Position numbers and translations under genes: made by a program
Notes under the pieces: model-generated
Databases searched by the model: none
What the model saw: the letters and a program-made list of their open reading frames with translations, nothing else
Told to the model about the DNA's origin: nothing
Shown: positions 1 through 10,568 of the stretch, piece by piece
Numbering within the stretch: position 1 is the stretch's first letter
Layout of the letters: the number at the start of each line of letters is the position of its first letter
NCBI GenBank assembly: GCA_001599595.1
Contig: BCHH01000002.1
Coordinates: forward strand, 2,322,053-2,386,052
Length of the DNA stretch: 64,000 nt
Direction: 5' to 3'
Source of the DNA: Beverwykella pulmonaria
Taxonomy: Eukaryota > Ascomycota > Dothideomycetes > Pleosporales > Melanommataceae

Positions 1-4
1 GGCC

Positions 5-2059
5 ATGGACGAGACCAAGCTGCGCCAGCTCGAGCGCCAGTACAAGTTGCGCGTGAAGACGGGCTGCGAGACCTGCAGGTAGGCAGCAACCGGTCTAACA
101 ACCAGACTACCTAGATACTGACTCGACGTTAGACTCCGGCGCGTCAAGTGCGACGAAACCAAGCCAGAATGTCTGAAATGTACAAAAGCCGGTCGGAAAT
201 GCGAAGGCTACAAACACGTGTCGCGACATTCTCGAGGCAATTCACCCTCTGCTGCTGCGTCGTTTAGAAATCCATCATTCTTGGTTGTCCCACAGAAAAT
301 ATCTCCCGTCAGCGTGCCAAGAAACCCATCTCGAAGTCTCTCCCCAGATTCTGCCGAGAATCGCTCTTTTTTCTACTTTCGAACTCACACCCTTCCGAAA
401 TGGACCGAATTCTTCGACTCGGATCTCTGGAGTCAGAAGATTATGCAACTGAGCCATACCGAGCCAGCCATCAAACATGGCATCCTAGCCTTGAGCACCA
501 TGCATGAACGATTTGAGAGCACCACCCCGATATTTAGCGCCAAAACGAACGATTTTGCTTTCGTGCAGTACATGCAAGCTGTAAAGCATTCAAACGATCT
601 GCTCACTGCTCACGAAGAGGGGAAAGTTGACCTTGAAAAGGTTCTGATAGCATGCATCATCTTTACATGCTACGAAAACCTCGCAGGCAACTACAGGGCG
701 GCGAACATGCATTTGCGCAACGGGCTGCGTATTTTGAGTCAACACAAGCGAGGAAGTCCCGTACAGACTCAATCAACAGCGGCGCAGGAGTCCATTGCAA
801 ATGTTCTGTATCGTTTCGACCTACAGGCTATGACCTTTTCGGACAATGCTTCACCGTACGACTATGGCCTAGACAACTCCCCAGACTGTCCGCAAATTCC
901 TGAAACATACACTCAGAATGCGAACGCTCGGAACGACCTTGTAGGTCTCTTGCGATGTATGATGTGGATATCCGGCGTCGCAAACATTAACCCACAAGCG
1001 CCGGAGCATCCAACCTGGCTTCGAATATACACACAGTTAATGGGATCGTTCGAGGCATGGGAGGTCACATTCGACAAGTACCAGCAAAATATACCCCCCC
1101 ACGAGCAGGGCGATCCGAAGATTTATGCAGGAAACACCCTTCTGAAGATATACGCGATAATGGCACGCACAATCGTCGCCGCTGGCGCTGGATTGAAGAG
1201 CGAAATGGCTTGGGACTCGCTCGTGGACTCCTTCAAAACAATCGTCGACCTGGCCGAAACCCTACCCACTCTCGCACGCCCAGCATCTCAATCCTCTTCC
1301 ACCACCTCGCCATCCTCTCCTCCGCGCAGTAATCCTGGTACACCGCAGCCACAAGCAGCAAAACACCGTGTTATTGCCCCCAACCCAGCGACAGCCTCAA
1401 CCCCTCCGCCTCCTGGTGCATCAACGCTGGTATTCCTCCCCGACTCGTTCTCGCAAACTCCTACATCGAAGTTCCTCTCCGAATGCATAACTGCCCCAAG
1501 CACGACTCGAGAGCCGGCATCATACTCGCCCCCATTCGACCTTCAACCTATTGTCTCCACTTCTTCCCCACTTCCTAGTACTTCAACGCTAGTCTTTATT
1601 CCCGAAGTAAGCCCTCAACCGCCCGTCCCCCCGACACCCTCTGAGTACGTGGCCCCTCCTCCGGCAAAACGGAAACCATCCTCGTTCTCGCCTTCTTTTG
1701 AACTCTCTCCCATCGTACCGCTATTTGTCACGGCCTGCCGATGTCGAGATCCCATCTTGCGACGACGAGCGATCGCATTTCTCATGAACTGCAGGCGGCG
1801 GGAGGGCGTGTGGGACTCATTTGGCGCGGGCATGGTGGCACTAAATTGCGTGAAGATCGAGGAAGGAATTGACCCGGTTGTCGATCTTGGGCCTGAGAAT
1901 TGGTTGCCGTTGAACCCAAGATGCAAGTCTATGGGCGACATTACCGAGCGGAAGAGAGTGCAAGATGTTTTTGTTCAGGTTAATATGGCGGAACGGCAGA
2001 TCGGAGTTAACTATTTGCTAAGGAGCGGAGAGTCTCTTGATCGGTACGTGAGGTTTTAG
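5..2059 (+). CDS. Zn2Cys6 fungal transcription factor
   Basis: Nuclear DNA-binding regulator of the Gal4-type binuclear zinc cluster class. Exons 5-78 and 133-2059 (intron 79-132, GTAGGC...TTAG) give 666 aa. The spliced N-terminus carries six cysteines at residues 21, 24, 31, 38, 41 and 48 (C-x2-C-x6-C-x6-C-x2-C-x6-C), and the intron falls inside the cluster. Residues about 60-420 resemble the fungal-specific C-terminal domain of the DUF3468 (Fungal_trans_2) type. A Ser/Pro-rich region follows, containing a two-copy internal duplication (about residues 455-499 and 509-554), and then a conserved-looking tail. The ATG at 5 is the first in the window; a start further upstream, off the edge, cannot be excluded. 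Target genes cannot be inferred. Class assignment is firm; function is unknown. Confidence 0.85.
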
Positions 2060-4474
2060 AGATATTGACAATTTGTATTGTTTTAGGGTTTGATACCATA
2101 TATTCATGTACTCATACGTATCTTATGTTCATGATTTACGCACTTACAATAGACACATCAAGTTCTTAGACTCCATATTCTAGCACCCGATGATCGAATA
2201 TTTTGCAGTTACAACAGCTGGCACTATCTGCTCTAACTCCCGTGACAACAAAGGGTGCGTCGGAACAATAAACAGCAAGCTAGTTGCCTCCGACTCCCCG
2301 AGGCCGCACAATCCGTGGAATTCCGCGGCTCACCATTGTTCGTTTCAAGTAAGGGCTAACAATCCTTCCCGAGCCGCCGGGTCACCCCATATCCCAGTCC
2401 ATGTTCCCTTGCAATCCTTATGCACGACTGTGACCTGTCAAGTCTAAAATAGAATCATTTTAAGGTTGAGCCTCGCTTCTCCTTGTCGTGGGTGTGGCAC
2501 TGATTGGTCTGTTCGTATGAATCCAGTAAACTACATCGTCGGAAATGTAAAGTTCGATGAATAAAGAGAACGCATTCTTATCCTTAAACACTACTCGCTT
2601 CCACTTTTTAGCTCTGAACTGCTGGACCTACATCTCAAGTACAGTTCCAACAACCATTTGCATCCCAAATCAGAAGCTCATTAGCAATCTATATCCTAAT
2701 TCGCAAGTTCGTAAAACGATCGATAACTCCATTTGGAAGTCAACATCGGGGAGACCCCGGAGGTTAGGCTTCATCGCTAATCCGGGTATCAATATTAATG
2801 TGCAAGTATCTACACGCTAGTAAGGCATTAAGGATTGCGCATGAGGGCGTCGTCATGTTTGCAGGTGAGCCTTTTCCGGTTGTATCGGATGGTAGACTTG
2901 CAACCTTAATTTCACTGTAGGATCGAATGAGCTTGTTTCAATAATTAGTGATCGAGGTCGATGTTTTTGTATAGATCAGAGCGGATTTCAGTATTTCACT
3001 GACAACTTAGACCAAAGATTTTGGATCCACTACAAGGGTTCAGTAATACCTTCTGGTGGCCTTTACATTTTGGTCGGATAGAGTTGTCTATATCGCAAAA
3101 AAACTTGGCTAGACCTTGCACTGTATGCTCTGGAAAAAATTGGCATTGGATGGTCTTGTGATCGCCTCCTCCAAACGTCCTCCTACATGTCTAAGCGCCA
3201 GCCTCGAATCTCGAGTCACTGCTCGACTCACATGCATACATGAACCATCTTTACCCCCAAAATAGCACACTTTCTCCAGCATCTGATACCCTCTCAACCA
3301 ACGATCGCCAACCAACAACCTATCAATCATCTCACTGCAGTTAGGGCCAAGAGCTCCCCCCGGTCATTTGAAAGAAATCAAGACACCTGGACGTCGTCAA
3401 AGTTCCTATTCAAGAAGCTGAGCACGGGTCAAAACATGAAGCACTGCAACGATTGGTCCAACACCGATGCATATGTTCTGGGTGAGACCGAGCAATCGCA
3501 TATTCCCGGAGATTCCCGGAGGTCGGCTTTCAGGGTTGCTGATTGGATGACTGGCTGGCTTTCTATGAACGGGAGGAGCTCGTACCTTTCCTGTTCAGTG
3601 GAAGCTTCGCTACTCATGCATGAATGGAAAACGGTTTGATCGTGAGTTGGAGTGGGGATCGGCAGGTTCGGAGCAGTGAAGGATACTGCTGCTCCTAATT
3701 GTGAAAGTTGAAATGCGCCGAATTGTTGGATGTTTTGGAGTGTCCTACCAAGTTCAACCTTAGAATGTAGTCATAGACTACGTGAATTCTTGTATGTGTA
3801 AGTACTGACGTCCTTCACTGCAGTCTCAAAGAGTGGTTCACAGCTTTAGGCACTTGAAAAATGCTTCCGCAAGAGATCTGACATTGTATCAACTTCCAAG
3901 ACACAAGGCAGAAGGCTACTTCAGAAATTCTCCTGTGCCGTGTACCGGCAGAAGTTCTGCGCTAGAAGCACGCTAGTATAGCAATAATCGATTTGATTGG
4001 TGCAAATGTTCCGTTATCCAAACACGCGAGACTCTCCGCATCCCTCCAACCGAACTCTCCCACTCCTCTCCACATGAGAAGGTTTCAGAGGCCCATCACT
4101 ATCATCACTATGTAGTTTTTCCATCCAGTCTTTCCAGCGTCTCCCAATATTATCCTGTCGTCACGCCTGGTGTTTCTCCATTCCCACCACTACCGTCGCA
4201 GGTAAATTAGCCCACAGGACATAGGCCGCTGCCCGCTCTGATGCAATATAAACGGAAATATCCAACCCTTAAACACTATTTCTCCATGATTCTCCCGGCC
4301 ACCGTTTCGATCTACGTCGCTCGTTCGTAATGAATTGCGGAGACGAAGTGCCCTTTCCCAGGTCTTGGACGCCAGGATTGGATTGACGTGTTTGATTGAT
4401 AGAGTGGCCATGGAGCTACTTTTTCATTGACTCTGTTGTATCTTCTCTCTGCAACTCTATCGCTAGTCTTCACA
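2060..4474. other. Intergenic, no convincing gene
   Basis: About 2.4 kb between the regulator and the acetylesterase. Open frames here are all under 90 codons, use no recognisable domain and mostly lack an ATG in good context. A 10-bp direct repeat (ATTCCCGGAG twice) lies near 3502-3521. The last 400 bp probably hold the acetylesterase promoter. I see no RNA gene or transposon relic. Confidence 0.5.
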
Positions 4475-5337
4475 ATGCCGTCTTTTTCGTCGATCCTGTC
4501 GGTGCTAAGCCTGTCTTCTGTCGTCCTTGGAGCCCCTCATGTTGTTAAGCGTGCGCAAACCGTCTGGCTTGCCGGCGACTCGACCATGGCTAAAGCCTCA
4601 GATAACACTCAAGGTACGCGCCAAAAAAATTGTTATCTCCTCATTCATCTGTGATTCTCCAAAACTAACGCATATTCACAGGATGGGGTGAATTCATCAA
4701 ATACTCTCTCTCGCTCCCCGTGAAGAACAACGCAATCGGCGGCCGCAGTGCTCGCTCATATACCGTCGAAGGCCGATTCCAAACCATCATCGATAGCGTC
4801 GCATCCAACGACATCGTGATCATCGAATTCGGGCACAACGATGGCGGATCACTTACGCCAACGGACAACGGCCGCACCGACTGTCCCGGCGCTGGCGCAG
4901 AAACCTGCCAATCGACATACAACGGCGCCTCCGTAACTGTCCTCACCTACCCGGCCTACCTTGTCAATGCAGGCAAAGCGCTCGTCGCCAAAGGCGCAAA
5001 AGTCATCATCGCATCCCCTACCCCAAACAACCCATGGGAGAGCGGCACATTCTCCTACTCCAGCCCGAGATTTACCACGTATGGCAAGTCGGCGGTCAGC
5101 CAGATTGGATCTAGTGCTATGTTTGTGGATCATGGGCTGTACGTGGCGAATATCTTTAAAACGCTGGGGAAGGCGAAGGTCGATACTTTCTTCCCGAATG
5201 ATCACACGCATACGAGTGCGGCTGGTGCGGAGGTTGTGGAAAGAGCGTTCGTTAAGGGGCTATTGTGCGGTGGTGGGGGGTTCTTGGATGGGTTCATTAA
5301 GAACACAACCGCGAGTGTTGAGGGTTCTTGTGTATAG
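4475..5337 (+). CDS. Rhamnogalacturonan acetylesterase (CE12, SGNH hydrolase)
   Basis: Secreted esterase that removes acetyl groups from rhamnogalacturonan I in pectin, by family. Exons 4475-4613 and 4682-5337 encode 264 aa, close to characterised fungal enzymes of about 250 aa. A signal peptide covers residues 1-20 and a Lys-Arg at 25-26 looks like a Kex2 site, so the mature enzyme may begin at Ala27. SGNH blocks are in order: GDST with nucleophile Ser36, a Gly in NAIGGRS, Asn in FGHND, and the C-terminal Asp-x-x-His in FPNDHTHTS. The ATG at 4475 is chosen because the same frame upstream to 4427 has only a TTG. An extracellular plant cell-wall function suggests a plant-associated or saprotrophic lifestyle. 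There are no pectinase neighbours. The family call is very secure. Confidence 0.93.
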
Positions 5338-5571
5338 ATTAGGGTCATGGTTCGAAGAGAGGGGTTGATACAGAATGTAAATCAGGCATATAGATCTGTT
5401 AGATCTTCAAATATAACATCGGGTGGTGCACATGGAGACCCCAGATTTTGTCTAAAAAGGGTTTCGTGATGGGCCGAAGTTTCTACCGTATTATATCTAG
5501 CGGGGGTTTAGACCATTCCCTTGAATCAGATAATGTGATTTGATACGGCGATATTGCCCTATCATCACTAA
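5338..5571. other. 3' flank of the acetylesterase
   Basis: Short AT-richer stretch downstream of the stop codon, probably 3' UTR and terminator. Nothing else is recognised. Confidence 0.4.
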
Positions 5572-5730
5572 CTAGACACAACACACACCTTCAGAAGAGT
5601 CTGCATTGCATCCATAGGAGCATCCACTCAAGCCTACATAGTCATTGGAGCATTTCCACAGACAGTATGCGTCATTCCCTTTAATTTTCTGTGCGCAAGA
5701 GATCGTACGCAAGAAGCGTACTTCGGTGCT
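5572..5730 (-). CDS. Candidate Cys-rich peptide exon (uncertain)
   Basis: The minus-strand frame ending at 5572 has seven cysteines in its last 42 residues (pattern C-x10-C-x3-C-x9-C-x3-C-x8-C-C), as in small secreted disulfide-rich fungal peptides. The frame has no ATG; a plausible 3' splice site (CCAACAG) lies near 5722-5730, so this would be the final exon of a spliced gene. I could not find an upstream exon with a clear signal peptide among 5745-6044. It may equally be chance. Coordinates mark only the Cys-rich part. Confidence 0.25.
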   Translation of the reverse strand, partial: STEVRFLRTISCAQKIKGNDAYCLWKCSNDYVGLSGCSYGCNADSSEGVCCV

Positions 5731-6044
5731 GTTGGATATGCGAAGAACGTGAGGTAAGGTGGCAGGTTTTAGCAACTAGGGCAAGGGGCGTTGGATGGTG
5801 CACAGTGCCCTAATTTTAGTTGAGCGTGCCGAACAATGTTCAGGTTGGATCCATTCATGTCTTACATCTAGGGTACGGCAGATGGGAGGAAGTTCGAATT
5901 TGAAAAGAAAGCATCGATGTCCATATGGAGATGCAAGGAGTATTAACTCCATCTCTTTAATAAACACTACTTGAACACCGCACAAACAGATAAAGAGCAT
6001 GAATACAGAGAAACAAATCAACTGAACCCCACAAATCTCCTCTT

Positions 6045-6308
6045 CTAAAATCCGCACCTGTTACACTCGCACTCAACCCCCGTTAGACACTTACACGCCT
6101 CCCGATCCGGGAACGGCATCGCCCACTCGTAAACCTGGGTGTTCTCAGGGAACGCATCGGGCCACATCCACGGCTGGCTGGTCGAGTAACACATGCAGTC
6201 TGAGTTGTTAATCTTGTGGAAGCAGTTGACGACCAATGCAAAACGTGAGAAAATCGAGATGAACGATGCAGTAAGAATGGGATGCCGCCGTGCGAGCCTC
6301 GCTCGCAT
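6045..6308 (-). CDS. Candidate small Cys-rich protein (uncertain)
   Basis: An 87-aa open frame from ATG 6308 to TAA at 6045. The first 32 residues are basic then hydrophobic (a possible signal anchor), followed by a Trp-rich segment and eight cysteines, ending in a dense C-terminal cluster (CKC, CEC, C). No family is recognised. The N-terminus is unusual for a signal peptide because of four Arg in the first eight residues, so the true start may be in an unseen upstream exon between 6330 and 6560. It lies convergent to the acetylesterase and just downstream of TFIIB. Without transcripts this is only a candidate. Confidence 0.3.
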   Translation of the reverse strand: MRARLARRHPILTASFISIFSRFALVVNCFHKINNSDCMCYSTSQPWMWPDAFPENTQVYEWAMPFPDREACKCLTGVECECNRCGF

Positions 6309-6964
6309 GGTGCGTGACAACACGATCGAAGAGACTAGCTACGTGCAACAATAGGTCTCAGGTGTTGCCGGACATTCCCAAAATTTGGTCGCCAGTATCC
6401 AAGTTGAAAGATAAGCCAGACGACAATGCAAGTGTACCCGAGATTGAAAAGACTAAACCTTGGAAATATTTCGAGTGACAAGAACGCATCCTTCAGAAGT
6501 GATTAAGCGTGTAGATGAAAGTGAAACTGGGACATAGATGGGAGTTTTAGGGAAGGGCAGGGAACTCACACGGCACGCAAGGGTGGGAGACAAGACAGAA
6601 AAGCAAATATAATGACCTATTCTCTATCTTAGACCCGTAGGTAGTCATGTGATTCTACAGAAGCTCGTGTTTGAGGCTTGATGTACGTGAAAGGAAGTCG
6701 TGATGTCACCCTTACCCTCCCTTCTCTGAAAAGACTTGAGTGATGCCTGCACGGAGTGAAATTTGGGAAAAGAAAAAAGGGAGAAATGCCGTTGGGCAGA
6801 CGCACTACATATGTGCACTGCCTTGCAAAGGGTATGAAGCTGGAGAGAACAGTCTGAGTTGCGCCAATCCGCCCAAAGCCAATCTGCCAATTGTAACACA
6901 AATCTTGCAAACAAACGCCACCCATGCACCCACTGGAGAAATCAAACATCAGTTTGTCGAATCT
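6309..6964. other. Intergenic between Cys-rich frame and TFIIB
   Basis: Region between the Cys-rich frame and the TFIIB stop, presumably TFIIB 3' UTR plus the upstream region of the candidate. Overlapping 90-190-codon frames continue from the TFIIB antisense and show no domain. Confidence 0.4.
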
Positions 6965-8050
6965 TTAGGCAACGGGGATCTTGCTTTTATCACCTCCCCT
7001 TCGAATCCAGTCATCCTCGATGATTTCGTCGATGGACCCGTAAATAAGTTTGTATGCTGTGCGGATGGTGCCGTCACTAACATCCACAGCCAGCCCGATC
7101 TCTTTTGGATTGCGCGCTGCGCCCATCATATGAGCAACCAGATAGATACAGGCACCGGTAATGGAGAGTGGAGATCGTCCAGCGGCAACACCGAGATTGG
7201 TGACTTTGGTAGCTGCCTCTTGCGCAATGATGCTGATTTGGTTGGAGAGATTGAGCTTGTTGCAAGCACGCGCGATCAGATCAGTGGCGACGGTGGTCTT
7301 GGTATGCTTGAATGAATTGTTGGCGGCCGGCAAGGCGCCTGTTGGCTTCTTCTGATCCTTGAGGGCTTTCTGGAGGTGCGCCTCTAGGGCCTTGAACGTA
7401 CGACCGATCTCCTTCTTCGAGACGTTGGTCAACTTGAAGATTTCACGGAAAGAGCGGGGAACTTCGTGCTGGCGACAGGCTATGAAGATGCATCCGGCGA
7501 TGATGGCATCCTGCGATTTGCCCTTGAAGATCTTGGCATCGTCCGTGACCTTGTACAACATCTTTGTAGTCTCAGCCACGAGCTTGGGGATGCTAGACGA
7601 TTCGCAGAGGGTGCTGATCTGGCCGTATGCCGACTGGAGGGACTTGTTCGTCTTGTCGTGGTTGGACTTGTTCTGCGCGCGCGACAGCTCCCGGACACGC
7701 AGCCCACCATCGCCGAAGCCGATTTCTGTCTGCAGTTGCGAGCCGTGAAGAAGAGGGTTCGCAGCGTCTCCGACACGCGAGGGATCGTCGTTGCCTTGGT
7801 CGTCGTTGGAAAAGGTGCGCCACTCGGATCTCGTGTCGATGATGCGGTCGGCCAGGACTCGTCCACACGAGCCGCAGACGGTGTCGCCCGACGAGAACTC
7901 TTCGACCAGATTGGGGGGGTTTTCTTTGCAGTCAGGGCACATGAAGATGACGTTGAGGTCTTCGGTCCACTCCTGGGACTTGACCTGCTCTGCAGTCTCC
8001 TCGTAGACTTCGCCCGGGGAGAGGACCCGGCCGTCGGGAGCGAACGCCAT
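6965..8050 (-). CDS. SUA7: Transcription initiation factor TFIIB
   Basis: General RNA polymerase II factor that bridges TBP and the polymerase and helps set the start site. A single uninterrupted 361-aa frame. The N-terminal zinc ribbon has Cys38, Cys41, Cys59 and Cys62 (C-x2-C-x17-C-x2-C). It is followed by the B-reader region with a conserved SEWRTF stretch and two cyclin-fold repeats, about residues 130-215 and 235-330, the second ending in the typical DGTIRTAYK segment. The ATG at 8050 is used because the in-frame extension to 8122 begins at TTG. Length matches fungal TFIIB (about 345-365 aa). It shares a 624-bp divergent intergenic region with the ATP synthase subunit h gene. Identification is secure. 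Confidence 0.96.
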   Translation of the reverse strand: MAFAPDGRVLSPGEVYEETAEQVKSQEWTEDLNVIFMCPDCKENPPNLVEEFSSGDTVCGSCGRVLADRIIDTRSEWRTFSNDDQGNDDPSRVGDAANPLLHGSQLQTEIGFGDGGLRVRELSRAQNKSNHDKTNKSLQSAYGQISTLCESSSIPKLVAETTKMLYKVTDDAKIFKGKSQDAIIAGCIFIACRQHEVPRSFREIFKLTNVSKKEIGRTFKALEAHLQKALKDQKKPTGALPAANNSFKHTKTTVATDLIARACNKLNLSNQISIIAQEAATKVTNLGVAAGRSPLSITGACIYLVAHMMGAARNPKEIGLAVDVSDGTIRTAYKLIYGSIDEIIEDDWIRRGGDKSKIPVA

Positions 8051-8674
8051 TTCTTCACTTGAGGTCACGAATATAGGATGAGGTTTGAGTAGTGATGGAG
8101 ACGGCGACCTGGTCGCAGACAAACTGCGGCGCGGAGGCGCAGAGGTTCTTTATTGAAGGTTTGCCTGGACGCAAGCGCGGGCGGGCACAAGCTATAGATC
8201 GCACGAAGGAGAGGTAGAGGAGACGGGAGACGGAGACGGAGCCTTTAAGGGCACTTGCTGCTTGGTGCTGGCAGAGACGGGTGCTTGTGGACTCTTGGAA
8301 GTAATAGATGAGGCTGACCGATGAGAAGGGCGATCGAAGGCGCTAGAAGGCGGACAAAAGCTCCGCTTCGCGCGCTCAGAGTGCGCTGACCTGTATATTA
8401 CTGTGATCTTGTATTATTGTAATGGGTAGCTATGTCAACGAGTGAATACCGACGCTCGTGGTCCCGGGGTGGCAGGGCGGCGAGTGTGGTGGTAGTGAGT
8501 TGGTGCGCGGAGGAGCAGGGCGAGAACGGCTGGCTTGATGAATCCGGGCTGCGGCACTGCCAAGCCCGGCACGTGACCGTAAGACCGGCGCGGCTCTTGC
8601 TGCCGCCGTGGGAAAACTCCCTTCACCATCTCCGCAGCTCCTTGACAGCTCCCACACCCCTCCAAACCGACACA
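8051..8674. promoter_or_regulatory. Divergent promoter, TFIIB / ATP14
   Basis: The 624 bp between the two start codons must carry both promoters and 5' UTRs. It is GC-rich near the TFIIB side with purine-rich blocks (8200-8290) and has a pyrimidine-rich stretch just before the ATP14 ATG. No canonical TATA box is obvious on either side, which fits housekeeping promoters. Small frames here lack domains. Confidence 0.6.
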
Positions 8675-9162
8675 ATGCTTGCGCAATCCATCAGAGCCTC
8701 GGTATATGCGCTCTTCCCGCCCATCTCGTACATTTTCTGACCCCATTGCAGCGCCAGACGCTCCTACGCGTCGCTCGGCAGCAACCTGCCCGCTTCTCCC
8801 GCCGCACCTTCATCGTCCCCACGGCCGTTCGACAAGGTGATTCATCCCCAATCGCTCTACAAGGAGAGTGCTGACCCAATTGGCCCACTGCAGCCGACCT
8901 GGTGCAGGACCTATATCTCCGGGAACTGAAAGCATACAAGCCCACGCCTGTCCAGGCCAGTGATTCCGAAGGCCACGTCCAGAAATTCGCCATCCCGAAA
9001 GCCCCAGCATCCCCGGAAGAGAGCGATATTGCAAGCGAGCTCAAGTCGTATGAGACTCAGCAGGTAGAGCTCGAGGGAGCTTCAACGGAGGGAGGCGCTG
9101 CGCCGGTAGAGGAGGACTGGTTCGAGGAGGAGCCAGAGGACGACGCACCAGCTGCTCACTAG
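8675..9162 (+). CDS. ATP14: Mitochondrial F1Fo ATP synthase subunit h
   Basis: Peripheral-stalk subunit of mitochondrial ATP synthase. Three exons, 8675-8701, 8752-8836 and 8894-9162, give 126 aa. The first two exons encode an Arg-rich, acid-poor presequence (residues about 1-36) typical of matrix import. The mature part begins with DLVQDLYLRELKAYKP, the family signature, followed by PKAPASPEE and an acidic C-terminus with a DWFEEEPED motif, as in yeast Atp14. Start, both introns and frame fit together without conflict. The short first exon (9 codons) makes this gene easy to miss by ORF scanning. It is divergently paired with TFIIB. Confidence 0.92.
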
Positions 9163-9482
9163 AGTAGGCGTGGCAGTGTAAACACCACCATCACTGTACC
9201 AAAATACCACCGACTGTGTCAACATCAATTGGTCAGGCGTCGTGTCCCGGAAGATTGAACGCATGCTGTGCTATTTCCATTGATTATGCTTATTAAGCCA
9301 CGAGACCAGAGTTAACTAGATGTATATAAAGATTGTGTACCTCCAACGAATATTTGAACAGGTTCCCAACAACCCATATACGCATGCCAAAACCTACAAA
9401 GCACCCAGGAGTGCTGACCTGGTCTCTTCTAACGGCTTTTCTAAACATACTAGAGCTTCCTACTACAACTAAGCAGAACATC
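9163..9482. other. ATP14 3' flank
   Basis: Likely 3' UTR and terminator of ATP14 followed by AT-richer sequence bordering the transposon relics. No gene is seen. Confidence 0.4.
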
Positions 9483-10026
9483 TTAAGAGTTTGTCGAGCT
9501 CTGCAGCTGCAGTAGGTCAGATGTTTTAAATCTAAACAGTCTGTCCTTGGAATAGCCGTGGCCAAGCTTTAATTGGTAGAAAGAGCTAGATATTTCCCTT
9601 TTGCCGTGCAGGCGGTCCTCTGCTTCATCTGAGTGTCGTTGTGTGAGGTTGCGGCGGGCCTGACGTGTATTCGCCAGTGAAACGTTAGCTTTTCCATGCC
9701 GCGTTGTATTGCCTGTTGTAGCACTAGCAGTGGTTGGTCGTGCTCGTTCCACCTGCTACGTTCGACGTCCTGGATGAGGTTAGGTCAATGACTGACTGCC
9801 TTGTGCCTAGTTGCCAAGTTGGCTGTCCTCGCGGAGTGCGCGGCTGCAGGCCCTTCGTTTCCATGTCGGTGAGCAGTCGTTCTGCTGCTGGGTCGCTTTG
9901 GGTCGCAGGTACTACCATTATTAGGTGGTGGAGGAAACGTCTAAACGAACGAAAAAACGATTTATGGTGGTGAGAGATATCCACAGCCCTTCCTGCTCTA
10001 ATACCAGTCAAAGTGCCTACGATCAT
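9483..10026 (-). mobile_element. Internally deleted LINE (non-LTR retrotransposon) relic
   Basis: Two minus-strand fragments of a LINE polyprotein lie next to each other. In 9770-9885 the frame reads like the C-terminal part of an endonuclease/exonuclease/phosphatase (APE-type) domain, with a PRGQPTWQ segment followed by SVIDLTSS, corresponding to the conserved TW and S-x-IDL blocks. In 9483-9625 a second frame has FYQLKLGHGY, the motif just before the terminal zinc knuckle of Tad/I-like LINEs. The reverse transcriptase that should separate them is absent, so the copy has a large internal deletion plus frameshifts. It is not functional. Element boundaries cannot be set from this copy alone. 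Confidence 0.65.
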
Positions 10027-10112
10027 CGCCAGCAGTCCTGAGAGTCACACTCCGGCTGTGGGATTCCGATTAGACCCACCCTGTTCTCATGGAGAGGCCG
10101 TATGAGTCTTTG

Positions 10113-10463
10113 ACGCAGCTAATTGCCTGTACATTCAATCATCTTGATGGTGTTGCATGTGATTCATAATCTATCTCACGAACATGTCCTTCGAGCTCCA
10201 GAAAATGCGCTCTCCGGCTCCGATGAGTCTGCTTGGATAGAAGGAATACTAATAGCCGTGCGGCTACGTTTCTGATACTGTCTTCTCTCCTGTGGTTCAC
10301 ACCACCACTCCAGAGGCGTACAATCCAAAGGGATATCTGTTGCATTAACGTTAATGAAGCTAGTAAAATCATCACCAACACTCACAATAACAGTACCAAC
10401 CTCCAGCTTCTTTGATAGTAACGCGAACCCGGCTTCTTTGCCGGCGGTGGTGGCATCGACGTA
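10113..10463 (-). mobile_element. hAT transposase C-terminal relic
   Basis: The minus-strand frame encodes the dimerisation (hATC) region of a hAT transposase: PLEWW, then a hydrophobic SIPSIQADS stretch and AFSGARRTCS, matching the conserved 'P-L-x-W-W ... S-x-P ... S-x-R-x-F-S-x-A' layout. Directly after it the frame continues with hAT-like residues but is cut by stops at 10176-10178, 10164-10166 and 10119-10121, each where the family usually has Trp or Arg. Substitution to stops rather than frameshift suggests mutational decay. No intact catalytic core or terminal inverted repeats were found, so this is a dead fragment. Confidence 0.7.
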
Positions 10464-10568
10464 GGAGTAGAGGGATGGTCGCTGGGGAGCTCGTAATTAA
10501 ATTCCGCACCATAACTAGCAACCCGCTGTTATATAACTAGGCATCCAACGACTCTCATACCCATAACA

